Below are positions 38,276 to 47,849 of a stretch of 64,000 nt of DNA, piece after piece. The notes beneath the pieces were generated by a model. That model did no database searches, was not told where the DNA came from, and saw only the letters and a program-made list of their open reading frames with translations. Position numbers and translations under genes: made by a program. The stretch lies in contig NZ_LN876584.1 in NCBI RefSeq assembly GCF_001282725.1, positions 125,122 to 189,121 of the forward strand. Reading direction: 5' to 3'. Position 1 is the first letter of the stretch; each line of letters starts with the position of its first letter. The stretch comes from Inediibacterium massiliense (GTDB lineage: Bacteria; Bacillota; Clostridia; Peptostreptococcales; Thermotaleaceae).

Positions 38276-40069
38276 TCACTTAGACGTTGCAAACAAAACA
38301 TAAATGGCATAATCAGTACCTGAATCAGAATCCCTTCCATATGTATAACTTATATTTTGAAAAATAATTTTTAACTTATACTCATTTTTTATGACATCAA
38401 AACTCATCTCTTTTGGCGGTAACACTTCCTTCATTACATTGGTTTTTCCAATGATTCCTTTAGCAAATTCATTCAGACCTGTTCCAACAAGTTCAGTACC
38501 CAATGAATCCAAAATAGAAACACGCACTTCATCATTTGAAATCCTATTCACTTTCAATCGATAATTTTTACCATTTAGTTCAAAGTTAAGGTCTTTTATT
38601 TCTTTTTCATCCATATATCTGCCTACAAAGGTATTGAGTAGAACATCATATCCTGAAACTGGTAAAGGTTGCTGTGTATCTAGTAAAACATTAATATATC
38701 TTTGATCTCCATTCTTATAGATAGAATACGTCGGTTCAAATCCAAAAGTTGCTGTAAAATCATTATAGATTGTAAAATTCTTTGGTAGCCAGTCTATATA
38801 CTCCAACGAGCTACTTCTTTCGAGATAATCCAAAATATTAGTGGTCTCAAGTTTGGTATATTCAGATGCATCCTCTTTCTTGATAATTTTGCCATCTATA
38901 AGCATCCCTTCATTTTCAAGGATGGATTGAATTCTATTAATTTGACTCCTTCGAGAGACAGTAAAAGCATCCACTGGAGGAATAATTGAAATGATCGCAA
39001 ATATAGCAGCAAGTAAAGCAATTCGTCCATTTTTTGAAACCGTGCTAAAACTTAAAAGCACCCCCACTATGATGGAGAATACTCCAAAGATGGCAATATA
39101 GTATCTCGACTCCGTTACACCATATGTATTCAAACGAATGCCAACAGATATTAACTGCATAATAACAATAGGAATAAGGATTTTCGGGAATATCTTACGA
39201 TAGAATAAAACAAATCGATTTTCGAGTAAACTTGATAGTACAAAAATTAAAAGACCAGCTATAGAGTAAATCAATACCATTGGCCCAACCTGCCCAGACG
39301 GCCACGTAAGCGTGGAAAGTATCTTTATAAAATAAGCAATTAATACCAACGTATATACACTAATCAAAGGAATTACAATATTTGATACCAGAATATCCAA
39401 GAATTTTGGATAACTACTGGCGTGTTTGATCATTCTTTGATCTGCTTCAGATTCTGAATTGAATCTCGGCAGAAGCGATAAATAGTAGACGGGCGCAAAT
39501 ACCACCCATATGACTGTCATAGTATACGCATAAGTATCATTATTAACTGTAAAGAGCAAAATGTCAATGGTTCCAACAATAGCTGCAATTCCTGCCGAAA
39601 GAACTGCTGAATAGAGTACAGCAGTAAAAATAGATTTAAAGTGAATCAAAGCAACTAAGTTGAAGTTCACTTCAGACTTATAGGGCGGAATCCATAGTAG
39701 CATACAAACTAGGGCGAAAACGGCCACTAAACTTCTTATTGTGATCTCAGCACTCATTTCAGGTGCAGGCAACAAAATCAGAAAATAACCTACAAGAAGT
39801 AGCAATGCTACTACATATACTAAAACCCTCTTTCCAGAAAGTTTGTGAAATCTTTCAACTGCAAATTGTGCAACCATGCCAAAAACCGCACCTACTACGA
39901 ATGTAAAAATCAACTTTTGAAGCATCACAGATGGTACCTCATCCATAGCAATCAATCTAAAAATGATAGAAGCCGCTGCCAATAAGTTAACTACCGTCAT
40001 TGGAAAACGAGATCCTGCTAAGGAAATCCCTTTGATACTGTTGATCAAAATTTCTTTTAAACGTTTCAT
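38276..40069 (-). CDS. DUF4153 polytopic membrane protein
   Basis: 597 residues. At least 11 TM helices fill the first 370 residues (including LVSNIVIPLISVYTLVLIAYFIKIL and GLLIFVLSSLLENRF). A roughly 200-residue soluble C-terminal domain follows. It matches the DUF4153 group. GAGGTG before the ATG. Some long DUF4153 proteins sit near transporters or envelope stress genes but no role is established. No clear operon partner. Confidence 0.8.
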   Translation of the reverse strand: MKRLKEILINSIKGISLAGSRFPMTVVNLLAAASIIFRLIAMDEVPSVMLQKLIFTFVVGAVFGMVAQFAVERFHKLSGKRVLVYVVALLLLVGYFLILLPAPEMSAEITIRSLVAVFALVCMLLWIPPYKSEVNFNLVALIHFKSIFTAVLYSAVLSAGIAAIVGTIDILLFTVNNDTYAYTMTVIWVVFAPVYYLSLLPRFNSESEADQRMIKHASSYPKFLDILVSNIVIPLISVYTLVLIAYFIKILSTLTWPSGQVGPMVLIYSIAGLLIFVLSSLLENRFVLFYRKIFPKILIPIVIMQLISVGIRLNTYGVTESRYYIAIFGVFSIIVGVLLSFSTVSKNGRIALLAAIFAIISIIPPVDAFTVSRRSQINRIQSILENEGMLIDGKIIKKEDASEYTKLETTNILDYLERSSSLEYIDWLPKNFTIYNDFTATFGFEPTYSIYKNGDQRYINVLLDTQQPLPVSGYDVLLNTFVGRYMDEKEIKDLNFELNGKNYRLKVNRISNDEVRVSILDSLGTELVGTGLNEFAKGIIGKTNVMKEVLPPKEMSFDVIKNEYKLKIIFQNISYTYGRDSDSGTDYAIYVLFATSK

Positions 40070-40307
40070 AACACTTCACCTCACTTGTATAATCGGAAAA
40101 CACGCTACCAAAATTTTTACAACCATTAGTTCTTATATATTCATTTTTTCAAATAAACCTCCTCTTTAAAACTGTGCTCTTATATAGAAGATTCCTAATT
40201 TGAAAAAATTCTAAGTACATATTCAATATTTTTTTGCTACTGCCATACTCAATATTATATATCAAATTCAAGTATTTATATTTTAATATTATGAAACTAT
40301 AAAGATT

Positions 40308-40337
40308 AAAAAATGCGTCCATGCGGACGCATTTTTT
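40308..40337 (-). terminator. terminator of the ABC-F gene
   Basis: 13-bp stem AAAAAATGCGTCC/GGACGCATTTTTT with a 4-nt loop. Confidence 0.9.
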
Positions 40338-40360
40338 ATAAGAATTATTACATCCTTATA

Positions 40361-41914
40361 TTACACACTACACCATCTCCAATCTTTACAATTCCATATA
40401 TCCGTTGCAATATCTTTATAAAACTTTCGCTCATGGCATACTAAAATTATGCTACCATCATACTCTTTTAAAGCACGCTTAAGCTCATTTTTTGCATAAA
40501 TATCTAAGTGGTTTGTAGGTTCATCTAAAACTAATACATTGCTAGGTTTATTGATTAACTTACACAGTCTAACCTTAGCCTGCTCTCCTCCGCTTAATAT
40601 ATTAATAGGACTGTCTATATGCTGCCTTGTTAACCCACATTTAGCAAGACTACTCCTTACTTCTGTTTGAGTTAAATCAGGGAACTCATTCCAAACATCA
40701 TATAAAACTGAACTGGCATTATCTTCTATAATTTCCTGTTCAAAATATCCTATCTTTTTATAATCGCTTAAAATCACCTCACCATTTATAGGTTTTAAAA
40801 GTCCAAGTAAAGTTTTGATTAAAGTAGTTTTACCTACCCCATTAGCACCTGTTATTGCAATTTTTTGTCCTCTTTTCATTTTTAAATTTAGAGGTTTGCT
40901 TAATGGTGTGTTATACCCAATAATTAAATTGCTGGCATTGAAAATTATATTTTCTGGCATTCTCACACTTTTAAAATTAAAATATGGTTTTATAATTTCT
41001 TTTTTGATTTCTATTTTTTCAATTTTATCAAGCTTTTTTTCTCTTGATTTAGCTTGTTTTGCAGTCGAAGCTCTTGCCTTATTTTTTCTTATATACTCTT
41101 CAAGCTTTGCAATCTCGTTTTGCTGCTCTTTATATTCAATGAACCTTTGCTCTTTTCGTACTTCATAAAGTTTAACAAAATAATCATAGTTTCCCGCATA
41201 TCTTGTTAAAGTTTTGTGCTCTAGATGATACACCACATTCACTACACTATTTAAAAAACTATTATCATGTGATATTAATATAAATGCACCTTCATAATTT
41301 ATTAAATAACTTTTAAGCCATTCTATGTGTTCTTCATCTAAATAGTTAGTTGGCTCATCTAGTAGTAAAATATCTGGTTTCTCTAAAAGTAGTTTTGCAA
41401 GTAAAATTTTAGTTCTTTGTCCTCCACTTAAAGCTGAAACATCCCTATCTAAAAGTTCTTTAATCCCAAGTCCAACTACAGTTGCTTGTATTTTAGAGTT
41501 AATACTGTAAAAATCATTCTTATCCAAAATCTCCTGCATAGTTGCAATTTGGTTTAACGTTTTATCCATTCTCGCTTCATCCATATTGCCAAGGTGATTA
41601 TATAAATCATTAATTTTATGCTCTATATCAAATAACTTTATAAATGCCTTTTTTAAAAAATTGAATACAGTAATTCCTTCTTTTAATTCAACCAATTGAT
41701 CCATATATCCAATGCTGAATTTACTATTCCAATCAATAGTTCCTTTATCAGCTAAAATTTCATTTATAATAATTTTCATAAAGGTCGACTTACCTTCACC
41801 ATTAGCTCCAACAAGACCAATATGCTCTCCTTTTAATAGTCTAAAGGATACATTTTTAAATAATATTCTATCTCCAAATGAATGACTCATGTTTTCAACT
41901 GTTAAAATGCTCAA
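40361..41914 (-). CDS. ABC-F family ATPase
   Basis: 517 residues with two ABC ATPase domains in one chain and no TM segments. Walker A is GANGEGKST near residue 36 and GANGVGKTT near residue 350. Signatures LSGGQRTK and LSGGEQAK, Walker B LLLDEPTNYLD and LVLDEPTNHLD. The charged linker (about 230-300, KLEEYIRKNKARASTAKQAKSREKK) is the ribosome-interacting PtIM type. ABC-F proteins act on the ribosome E site; some give antibiotic resistance, others assist translation. The start is TTG with AAGGAGGTG. Which subgroup it belongs to is not decided here. Confidence 0.9.
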   Translation of the reverse strand: MSILTVENMSHSFGDRILFKNVSFRLLKGEHIGLVGANGEGKSTFMKIIINEILADKGTIDWNSKFSIGYMDQLVELKEGITVFNFLKKAFIKLFDIEHKINDLYNHLGNMDEARMDKTLNQIATMQEILDKNDFYSINSKIQATVVGLGIKELLDRDVSALSGGQRTKILLAKLLLEKPDILLLDEPTNYLDEEHIEWLKSYLINYEGAFILISHDNSFLNSVVNVVYHLEHKTLTRYAGNYDYFVKLYEVRKEQRFIEYKEQQNEIAKLEEYIRKNKARASTAKQAKSREKKLDKIEKIEIKKEIIKPYFNFKSVRMPENIIFNASNLIIGYNTPLSKPLNLKMKRGQKIAITGANGVGKTTLIKTLLGLLKPINGEVILSDYKKIGYFEQEIIEDNASSVLYDVWNEFPDLTQTEVRSSLAKCGLTRQHIDSPINILSGGEQAKVRLCKLINKPSNVLVLDEPTNHLDIYAKNELKRALKEYDGSIILVCHERKFYKDIATDIWNCKDWRWCSV

Positions 41915-42075
41915 ACTTTACACCTCCTTGTATCCTCTAATTGAATGATACCACCACAAAGGCTCAAGTCCAAGTTCATAGATAAATCTGTACTGTTTGT
42001 GATCACAGGAGATGTTGTTAAAATAAATAATATCTACAAAATATTAAAATGATCATAAACTTAGGCTAAAAAATT

Positions 42076-42117
42076 AAGGCATGTTTTTCATCGTAATAAA
42101 TGTGAAAAACATGCCTT
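42076..42117 (-). terminator. terminator of the CD3324-type gene
   Basis: 15-bp stem (42076-42090 with 42103-42117) directly 3' of the stop codon. Confidence 0.8.
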
Positions 42118-42122
42118 TTATA

Positions 42123-42398
42123 TTAACCATAACTTTTCTGATTTCTTATTATTCGTCTAATACTACCTTCCGTTAGAAAATACTCTTCAGCTAATATTTT
42201 AACAGAAGCTCCTGAAGAATATTTATTAAATATCTCTTTATCCCTTACTTTAAGATATCTTTTAGTTTCAGTATTTTCTCCCCAAGACTTTTTATTTTCA
42301 TTTTTTTTAGGTATATAAATATATCCACCATCAATATAATTTTGAATCATCTCAATTATACCATCTGGCAATATATTTTGTGCTTTTTCATATTTCAT
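42123..42398 (-). CDS. CD3324-type small DNA-binding protein
   Basis: 91 residues: MKYEKAQNILPDGIIEMIQNYIDGGYIYIPKK at the N-terminus and a helix-turn-helix near the C-terminus (SGASVKILAEEYFLTEGSIRRII). This matches the CD3324/Mor-like group of small Firmicute regulators. The ATG at 42398 is preferred over a TTG at 42413, whose codon overlaps the Shine-Dalgarno GGAG. Just upstream is a long inverted repeat (42442-42527). Target unknown. Confidence 0.75.
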   Translation of the reverse strand: MKYEKAQNILPDGIIEMIQNYIDGGYIYIPKKNENKKSWGENTETKRYLKVRDKEIFNKYSSGASVKILAEEYFLTEGSIRRIIRNQKSYG

Positions 42399-42441
42399 AA
42401 TTCTTCGCTCCAATCTACATTTATCAATTATATAAATGAAG

Positions 42442-42527
42442 ATGCAAAGATTGACTAAAATATGAAAAACTCAATATTCATATATTGGCTCCAAGCAAAA
42501 GTTTTTCATATACTACAATCTTTGCAT
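42442..42527. repeat. 86-bp imperfect inverted repeat
   Basis: Outer arms ATGCAAAGATTG and CAATCTTTGCAT pair over 12 bp, followed inward by AATATGAAAAACT pairing to GTTTTTCATAT. It lies in the upstream region of the CD3324-type gene and could be a structured leader, an operator or a small mobile element. Confidence 0.55.
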
Positions 42528-42694
42528 GGAGCTAACTACTATAGATAATAACATTGCAATCCACCTTCCTTTTTATTCTAAATTATATCACTTTAGTTAC
42601 TTGTGTCAATTTACCCCACTACCCCCATTAATTTTTTACTAATTAATACCATTTATCTTCTAACCATGTATCATATAAATTTAGTGAAAACCAC

Positions 42695-42714
42695 ATCCAC
42701 TTATGGTACGTTTC
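42695..42714 (-). repeat. rlmH-end-like site D (outer island boundary)
   Basis: The minus strand reads GAAACGTACCATAAGTGGAT, 15 of 20 identical to the true rlmH end (54568-54587). It lies just 3' of the DUF1048-like gene and is the last such copy going left, so it is the likely outer edge of the island. Confidence 0.6.
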
Positions 42715-42720
42715 TCCGTA

Positions 42721-43419
42721 TCACTTGCAAGTGCTTCTTTCTACTTTTTGACCACCAAATTTACGTATACCTTTATAAATCCAATATACTCCTATTATTA
42801 CAACTACATAAATTACATTTAACGAAACTATCACTATACCACTTAATACTTTTGACATTAGTATCGTAAATATTATTAGTCCAGCTATGCCTGCACCAAA
42901 AATAAAATTAGTCAACTTTGAGTATTTTCCTTTTCTACTAAGTTCAAAGCTATTTTTACCAATATAGTTTATGAAACAATATGCTAATCCTGCAAATATT
43001 ACTCCTCTAAAAAACATTGATAAATCATAATCATAACTTATACTTATATTGCCTTTTACCACCTTGTGCAAGTATAGGAAAACAAAGTCTATTGTAAGCA
43101 TAATACAGAAACATTCTATTATAATTGCTAAGTTTTCTTTAATTTTTTCAACCATAGTTTTATGTGGATTTACTGCAGCTATAGTATCATCCGCAAACTT
43201 TTTCAAATTTCCACCAACCATATTTTCTATTGACTTTCCTTCTTGTTGCCACTCTAAGAACATTAGTAATACATCACTTATAATCTCTTCCTGTTCTTCT
43301 TCTCTTAAGTCACTCACTCGTAAATAGCAAACAAAATCTGTATAAATTTTAAGGTTTTCTTCAGTTAAATTTTCACTTATCTTATTATTATCTTTTCTTC
43401 TTTGAGTAATGCTACTCAT
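42721..43419 (-). CDS. DUF1048-like membrane protein (PadR partner)
   Basis: About 232 residues. The N-terminal 90 residues are soluble and helical, similar to DUF1048 (LTEENLKIYTDFVCYLRVSDLREEEQEEIISDVLLMFLEWQQEGKSIENMVG). Four to five TM helices follow (from about 100). The ATG at 43419 follows GGAGGAG and overlaps the PadR gene by 8 bp. PadR plus DUF1048/DUF1700-type membrane protein pairs are common in Firmicutes and are usually autoregulated. Function unknown. Its stop codon falls in an rlmH-end-like boundary sequence. Confidence 0.75.
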   Translation of the reverse strand: MSSITQRRKDNNKISENLTEENLKIYTDFVCYLRVSDLREEEQEEIISDVLLMFLEWQQEGKSIENMVGGNLKKFADDTIAAVNPHKTMVEKIKENLAIIIECFCIMLTIDFVFLYLHKVVKGNISISYDYDLSMFFRGVIFAGLAYCFINYIGKNSFELSRKGKYSKLTNFIFGAGIAGLIIFTILMSKVLSGIVIVSLNVIYVVVIIGVYWIYKGIRKFGGQKVERSTCK

Positions 43420-43753
43420 AAATATCTCCTCCATAATTCTCAAATATTCTATCCACACTATTTTTAAGTTCTTGCCAAATTTTAAAAAACTCTGTTAATT
43501 CTTTTTTTCCTAAAATGGTCAATTTGTAATATTTCCTTTTAGGTCCAAATGCTGATTCTTTCTTTTCTGAATTAACTAATCCATTTTTTTCAAGACGTAG
43601 CAACAATGGATAAATAGTACCTTCACTAACTTCATCTAATCCAAACCCTTTCAGCTTTTCAGCAATTTCATATCCATAAACCTCATCGTCCTTAATAATC
43701 TTAAGAATGCAGCCTTCCAATGTTCCCCTGAAAAATTGAGATTTATCCCCCAA
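43412..43753 (-). CDS. PadR-family transcriptional regulator
   Basis: 113 residues, winged helix of PadR type: RGTLEGCILKIIKDDEVYGYEIAEKLKGFGLDEVSEGTIYPLLLRLEKNGLV, then the beta-wing GPKRKYYKLT and a dimerisation helix. The start is TTG with AGGAGG 8 nt upstream. First gene of a two-gene operon with the overlapping DUF1048-like protein. The inverted repeat CTATCTTGT...ACAAGATAG (43770-43816) in the promoter is a candidate operator. Confidence 0.92.
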   Translation of the reverse strand: MGDKSQFFRGTLEGCILKIIKDDEVYGYEIAEKLKGFGLDEVSEGTIYPLLLRLEKNGLVNSEKKESAFGPKRKYYKLTILGKKELTEFFKIWQELKNSVDRIFENYGGDIYE

Positions 43754-43769
43754 AATATGCGCCTCCTAA

Positions 43770-43816
43770 CTATCTTGTTGTGCAAGTTACCTTTACTATA
43801 TTGTACTACAAGATAG
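43770..43816. promoter_or_regulatory. candidate PadR operator half-sites
   Basis: CTATCTTGT (43770-43778) and its exact complement ACAAGATAG (43808-43816), 29 bp apart, flank the expected promoter of the PadR operon. Confidence 0.4.
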
Positions 43817-43932
43817 TGTTGAAGTACAGATTTACTTTTATACTATGCAATCATATTTATATTGCAATATTTAAGCTTAATGTATTACTTCCAGAATTAC
43901 CTCTTGATTACAACATATTCTATAAATAAAAC

Positions 43933-43952
43933 TTCGCTTATGATACAGTTTT
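43933..43952 (-). repeat. rlmH-end-like site C2
   Basis: The minus strand reads AAAACTGTATCATAAGCGAA, a partial copy of the rlmH end next to the terminator that follows site C. Confidence 0.5.
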
Positions 43953-43966
43953 TTCACGAATAAAAA

Positions 43967-44002
43967 TAACCTTAGACAAGTTATATCAATGCCTAAGGTT
44001 AT
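43967..44002 (-). terminator. hairpin following site C
   Basis: 10-bp stem ATAACCTTAG/CTAAGGTTAT. The same hairpin follows site B (48739-48775) with almost identical loop sequence, and a diverged version follows rlmH itself (about 54525-54560). Confidence 0.7.
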
Positions 44003-44009
44003 AAACCAC

Positions 44010-44029
44010 ATCTACTTATGATACAGTTC
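44010..44029 (-). repeat. rlmH-end-like site C
   Basis: The minus strand reads GAACTGTATCATAAGTAGAT immediately 3' of the histidine kinase gene and 5' of the hairpin, the same order as at rlmH and site B. Confidence 0.6.
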
Positions 44030-44039
44030 TTCGTAACAG

Positions 44040-45077
44040 TTACAAATCAGGTTTTATTATAGGAAATAATAAAGATATTTTAAAACCATCTTTATATTCT
44101 TCTGAAACTTCTATCTTAATCTTTAAGCTATCAGACACCTGCTTTGCTAAATAGAGTCCCATTCCAGTAGATTGTTTTCTATGCATACCAGTATCCCCTG
44201 TAAATCCCTTATCAAATAAAAATGGTAAATCATAAGGTTTAACTCCTATGCCATTATCTCTAATTATAAGTATTATATTTCTACTTTTCTTATCAATGTT
44301 AGTAGATAACGTTATAAATGAACTTACTTCTTCTCTAGCTCTATATTTTATACAATTACTCAAAACTTGTCTTAACACAAAAGATAATCCTTTTTTATCT
44401 GAAAATACCTTAATATTTTCTACAACATTTTTAATAGTAATTTTTTGTTCTTCTATTAAGCTTTTATATTCATCAATAACATCTTTACAAATTTCATCAA
44501 GTGATATTTCAGTAAAAATATAATCTAAATGTTCTGATTTTACTCTTGCATAATATAGAACTCTTTCAATATCTTCTTGCATTTTAGTTCTCGCATATTC
44601 TAACCTCTGATAGATTTGAAGTGAAATCTCTTCCTTTCTATTATCAAGAACAAAGGTCATTAATGCTAATGGTGTTTTTATCTCATGTGCCCATATTTCT
44701 ATGTATTCTTCATACTCTTTTAGGTTTAACTCTTGCTTTTTAATTAGTTCCTCCTTTTCACGAAGCTTTGCTCCAATTAAATGGATCATCTCTTTTTCCT
44801 CATCATCAATAATACTAAGGCATACTTCTTCTTTATTTAAGTCTGGATTTTGTATAAAATCTATAATTGCTTCTTTTTTTCTTTGATCTATACCATAAAC
44901 TACAAAACCAAATAAACAATATAATAGAATGGATCCAATCATAAGAGTTGGAAAGATATAAGTGAAACTATTAGAATCCATGAGCCAAAGAAAAACACCA
45001 AACATAACATTAAAAAGCATAATTATAATAATCCATATTTTATATTTTAAAAAGACACTAACTAACTTTCTAATCAT
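44040..45077 (-). CDS. intramembrane-sensing histidine kinase (BceS-like)
   Basis: About 345 residues. Two N-terminal TM helices (about 13-30 and 36-58) are joined by a very short loop, so there is no extracellular sensor. A HisKA-type H-box follows (WAHEIKTPLALMTFV, His near residue 130), then an HATPase domain with N-box, DNGIGV and TGMGLYLAKQ. This is the BceS/YvcQ type that takes its signal from the partner ABC transporter. The ATG at 45077 (GAGG 9 nt upstream) overlaps the response-regulator stop by 8 bp. Last gene of the transporter/two-component cluster. Confidence 0.9.
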   Translation of the reverse strand: MIRKLVSVFLKYKIWIIIIMLFNVMFGVFLWLMDSNSFTYIFPTLMIGSILLYCLFGFVVYGIDQRKKEAIIDFIQNPDLNKEEVCLSIIDDEEKEMIHLIGAKLREKEELIKKQELNLKEYEEYIEIWAHEIKTPLALMTFVLDNRKEEISLQIYQRLEYARTKMQEDIERVLYYARVKSEHLDYIFTEISLDEICKDVIDEYKSLIEEQKITIKNVVENIKVFSDKKGLSFVLRQVLSNCIKYRAREEVSSFITLSTNIDKKSRNIILIIRDNGIGVKPYDLPFLFDKGFTGDTGMHRKQSTGMGLYLAKQVSDSLKIKIEVSEEYKDGFKISLLFPIIKPDL

Positions 45078-45756
45078 TTTCTTTTGCCTCAATTGCTATA
45101 AGCTTGTACCCTTTGCCTCTAACTGTTACAATTTCATACTTCATATTTAAACTTTTAATTGTTTTTTTTAATCTTGTCATATTAACCTGCAATGCATTTT
45201 CATCAATGTATTCTTTAGTACCCCATATTTTCTCAAATAGCATATCTTTTTCAACAATATTGCCTGCATTTAATAAAAGAAGTTCCATTATTTTTCCTTG
45301 ATTTTCAGTGAGTACAATTGATTTCTCATTGGCATACATTGTATAAGTTTGTAAGTCAAGTTTTACTCCTTTTATTTCAACAAAATGATTTCTGTCTTCA
45401 TATCTACGAAGCAAATTAGAAATTCTAGCTATTAATCTATCTTTATTGCATGGCTTTGTAAGGTATTCATCTGCTCCTAAGCCTAAAGCATGTAACTCAT
45501 CTTTTAACTGATCACGACTCGTCAATACCAGTATAGGAGCAGTACTTTTCATCCTAATGGCTTTGCATATTTCAAACCCAGTTATGCCTGGCAAATTTAA
45601 ATCTAACAACACAAGATCAGAGGATTGCTTTAAAATTTCTTTAGCTACATTATTAAAGTTGGTAATACAATAAGTATCATATCCACATTTCTCCAATATA
45701 CATACTAGCTCTTCCCTCATAAATAATTCATCCTCAACTATGACAATCTTTTTTAT
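45070..45756 (-). CDS. OmpR-family response regulator (BceR-like), unusual start
   Basis: About 228 residues: receiver (VIVEDELF acidic pair, phospho-Asp in LVLLDLNLP, Lys in YLTKPCNKD) and a winged-helix DNA-binding domain (ENALQVNMTRLKKTIKSL...TVRGKGYKLI). The first ATG (45720) would delete beta-strand 1 and the acidic pocket. The frame stays open upstream through PIKKIVIVEDELF. Strong GGAGGGGG at 45763-45770 sits 6 nt from an ATA codon (45754-45756), exactly where an ATG would be expected. Either ATA is used or the start was mutated. It overlaps the kinase gene. Confidence 0.85.
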   Translation of the reverse strand: MKKIVIVEDELFMREELVCILEKCGYDTYCITNFNNVAKEILKQSSDLVLLDLNLPGITGFEICKAIRMKSTAPILVLTSRDQLKDELHALGLGADEYLTKPCNKDRLIARISNLLRRYEDRNHFVEIKGVKLDLQTYTMYANEKSIVLTENQGKIMELLLLNAGNIVEKDMLFEKIWGTKEYIDENALQVNMTRLKKTIKSLNMKYEIVTVRGKGYKLIAIEAKEND

Positions 45757-45812
45757 TGGAATCCCCCTCCTTTTATTTTAATTATTGATGCTATTTGGGC
45801 ACCATGTTGATT

Positions 45813-47849
45813 TTAGCTATCTTCTCTTTTCACATCCATTAATCCATGTATTTGTTTGTCACTCATCCTCATTACGGCACTTATATAACAAAATTCTATC
45901 ACACAAAATATTAAAATTACAATTATTGAAAATATCATTAATGTATCAATGTTTGATTGCATATCTGTACTTGCAACTCCTGTAAATAATGCTCTAATCC
46001 CAAATATACTTCCAATTGCTGCAATTACCATCGGTAATAAAAAATACCATCTTATTTGTTTTCTAGCTGACTTACATAAATCTTCATAATCACAACCAAG
46101 ACGAATTATAGTCTTATAATATCTTCGTGTCTTTTGTTGTTGCATTAAGAATTGAACTCCTATAACCGTATTAGAAATAATTAAGAAAATAATTGCAAGA
46201 TAAATTGTTGTATAACTACCTGCCACTGTATAAAATAATTGTCTTCCTATATTTTGTAGATAACTTTCATAACTTAGATCTGTCTTAGTAAGCAATTTGT
46301 TTACATGCATAATTGCTTGAATTAATCCATTCTTTTTCACAAAATCATCTTTTAGCGTTGCATTCCAATAATAATTATCTGATTCTACCTTTGCAATATG
46401 TTGAAACACATCATCTGAAACGATTAATGCATACATAATATTTATTGAACGGTCAGTAACTATGTTATCTTGGCAAAGTTGCTCTACAAGCTCATATTCC
46501 TCATTATCAATTTCTATCTTTACCTTTTCATTAAGTGCACTTCTCAATATCTCCGCTGTATTTCTATATGAAAACTCTAGGCCATTATATAAAGCTACTT
46601 GATCATGATCAAGATGTAGTGTATCCTTACCTTCCAATCTCAGAATATGATTATACCCTGATAAAGAAATTAACATTGGATAATCAAAATACTGTAAATT
46701 ATTTAATAGAATCTCCTTATCATTAGAAGCTTTTTGCTTCTTTACAGCTTCAATTAAATTTTTAGCAGAAAAATTACTTTTTAATCTACCTACCCTAACA
46801 TCAAATATTTCATTCATATAATCTTTCATTTGTATTTTACTCAGTTCTGATTTGATATGTTGTTCTTCACCTTCAAATGTATAATGCAACACATTCTGAC
46901 TTTTGGAATGAGAATTAAAACTTACTGAAACACCATACCCAAAACAACACAGTGCTATCAAAACTAATAGTGATGAAACTGCAAGAGAATTTGATTTTAA
47001 AAATACATTCTCCTGTAATTGTCTAAATGTAAATACTTCTAAACCATTTTTATTCTTCATATTTTTAAGAATAGTTTCAAATAATATTGCAATACTGTTA
47101 AATAAAAGAAATGTACCACAAAGACCTATAACAACTGTAATACTCATAACCTCAATAGAGGTCCATGCCTCTCCCTTAATAGCCAATCCATAAGCAATAG
47201 CCAATAAAATAATACCTAATACTAACTTTATTATTGTAAAAACTCTATTGTGACCCTTATGTTTCTTATCTTGGGATTCTGATAGTAGTGTCATTATCTC
47301 TTTTTTTGAAATATTTACACTTAATATTAATAATGATACTAATCTAATAAGAAAATAGCCAACTATAGTCCATAATACTGCCCAAATAGAAAATGAAGAA
47401 TTATGTCCTATAATACCAAGTCCAACAACTTTGGCTGTAATCATGCTAATCATCTCTGATATAAAAATAGCTATAGGAATTCCAATGATAAGAGATATGA
47501 TAATATTCCATATCTCTTCTACCAAAAGCATAAGAAATAACCTTCTACGACGCATACCAAGCATCAAATACATTCCAAGTTCATGACTTCTTCTCTCAAG
47601 TTGATACTTTCCTGCAAAGTACACCAAAAAGAATAAAATAAACAATGAAACTAAGTATAGTACAGGAGTTAGCAATAACAGACGATTAACTGCATCACTT
47701 TCCATTGTTTTTAAAAATATTATTACATCTTGATTTTCTAATGATAAAATAATATAAAATGCTATTATAGACACAATCAATGATACAAAAAACAGCCCAT
47801 TTTGTTTCCTATTTCTTTTACTGTTTTTCCTAACTAAATTAAAGAACAT
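45813..47849 (-). CDS. BceB-like ABC transporter permease (FtsX superfamily)
   Basis: About 678 residues. FtsX-type topology: TM helices near the N-terminus (about 18-38 and 52-78), groups in the middle, and a large extracellular domain (about 310-520) between TM pairs, as in BceB/VraG peptide detoxification permeases. GGAGG lies 8 nt before the ATG at 47849; a GTG 6 bp upstream is less likely. It overlaps the ATPase gene by 11 bp. With the ATPase, kinase and regulator it forms a complete BceRSAB-like module for sensing and removing cell-wall-active peptides; the ligand is not known. Confidence 0.9.
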   Translation of the reverse strand: MFFNLVRKNSKRNRKQNGLFFVSLIVSIIAFYIILSLENQDVIIFLKTMESDAVNRLLLLTPVLYLVSLFILFFLVYFAGKYQLERRSHELGMYLMLGMRRRRLFLMLLVEEIWNIIISLIIGIPIAIFISEMISMITAKVVGLGIIGHNSSFSIWAVLWTIVGYFLIRLVSLLILSVNISKKEIMTLLSESQDKKHKGHNRVFTIIKLVLGIILLAIAYGLAIKGEAWTSIEVMSITVVIGLCGTFLLFNSIAILFETILKNMKNKNGLEVFTFRQLQENVFLKSNSLAVSSLLVLIALCCFGYGVSVSFNSHSKSQNVLHYTFEGEEQHIKSELSKIQMKDYMNEIFDVRVGRLKSNFSAKNLIEAVKKQKASNDKEILLNNLQYFDYPMLISLSGYNHILRLEGKDTLHLDHDQVALYNGLEFSYRNTAEILRSALNEKVKIEIDNEEYELVEQLCQDNIVTDRSINIMYALIVSDDVFQHIAKVESDNYYWNATLKDDFVKKNGLIQAIMHVNKLLTKTDLSYESYLQNIGRQLFYTVAGSYTTIYLAIIFLIISNTVIGVQFLMQQQKTRRYYKTIIRLGCDYEDLCKSARKQIRWYFLLPMVIAAIGSIFGIRALFTGVASTDMQSNIDTLMIFSIIVILIFCVIEFCYISAVMRMSDKQIHGLMDVKREDS

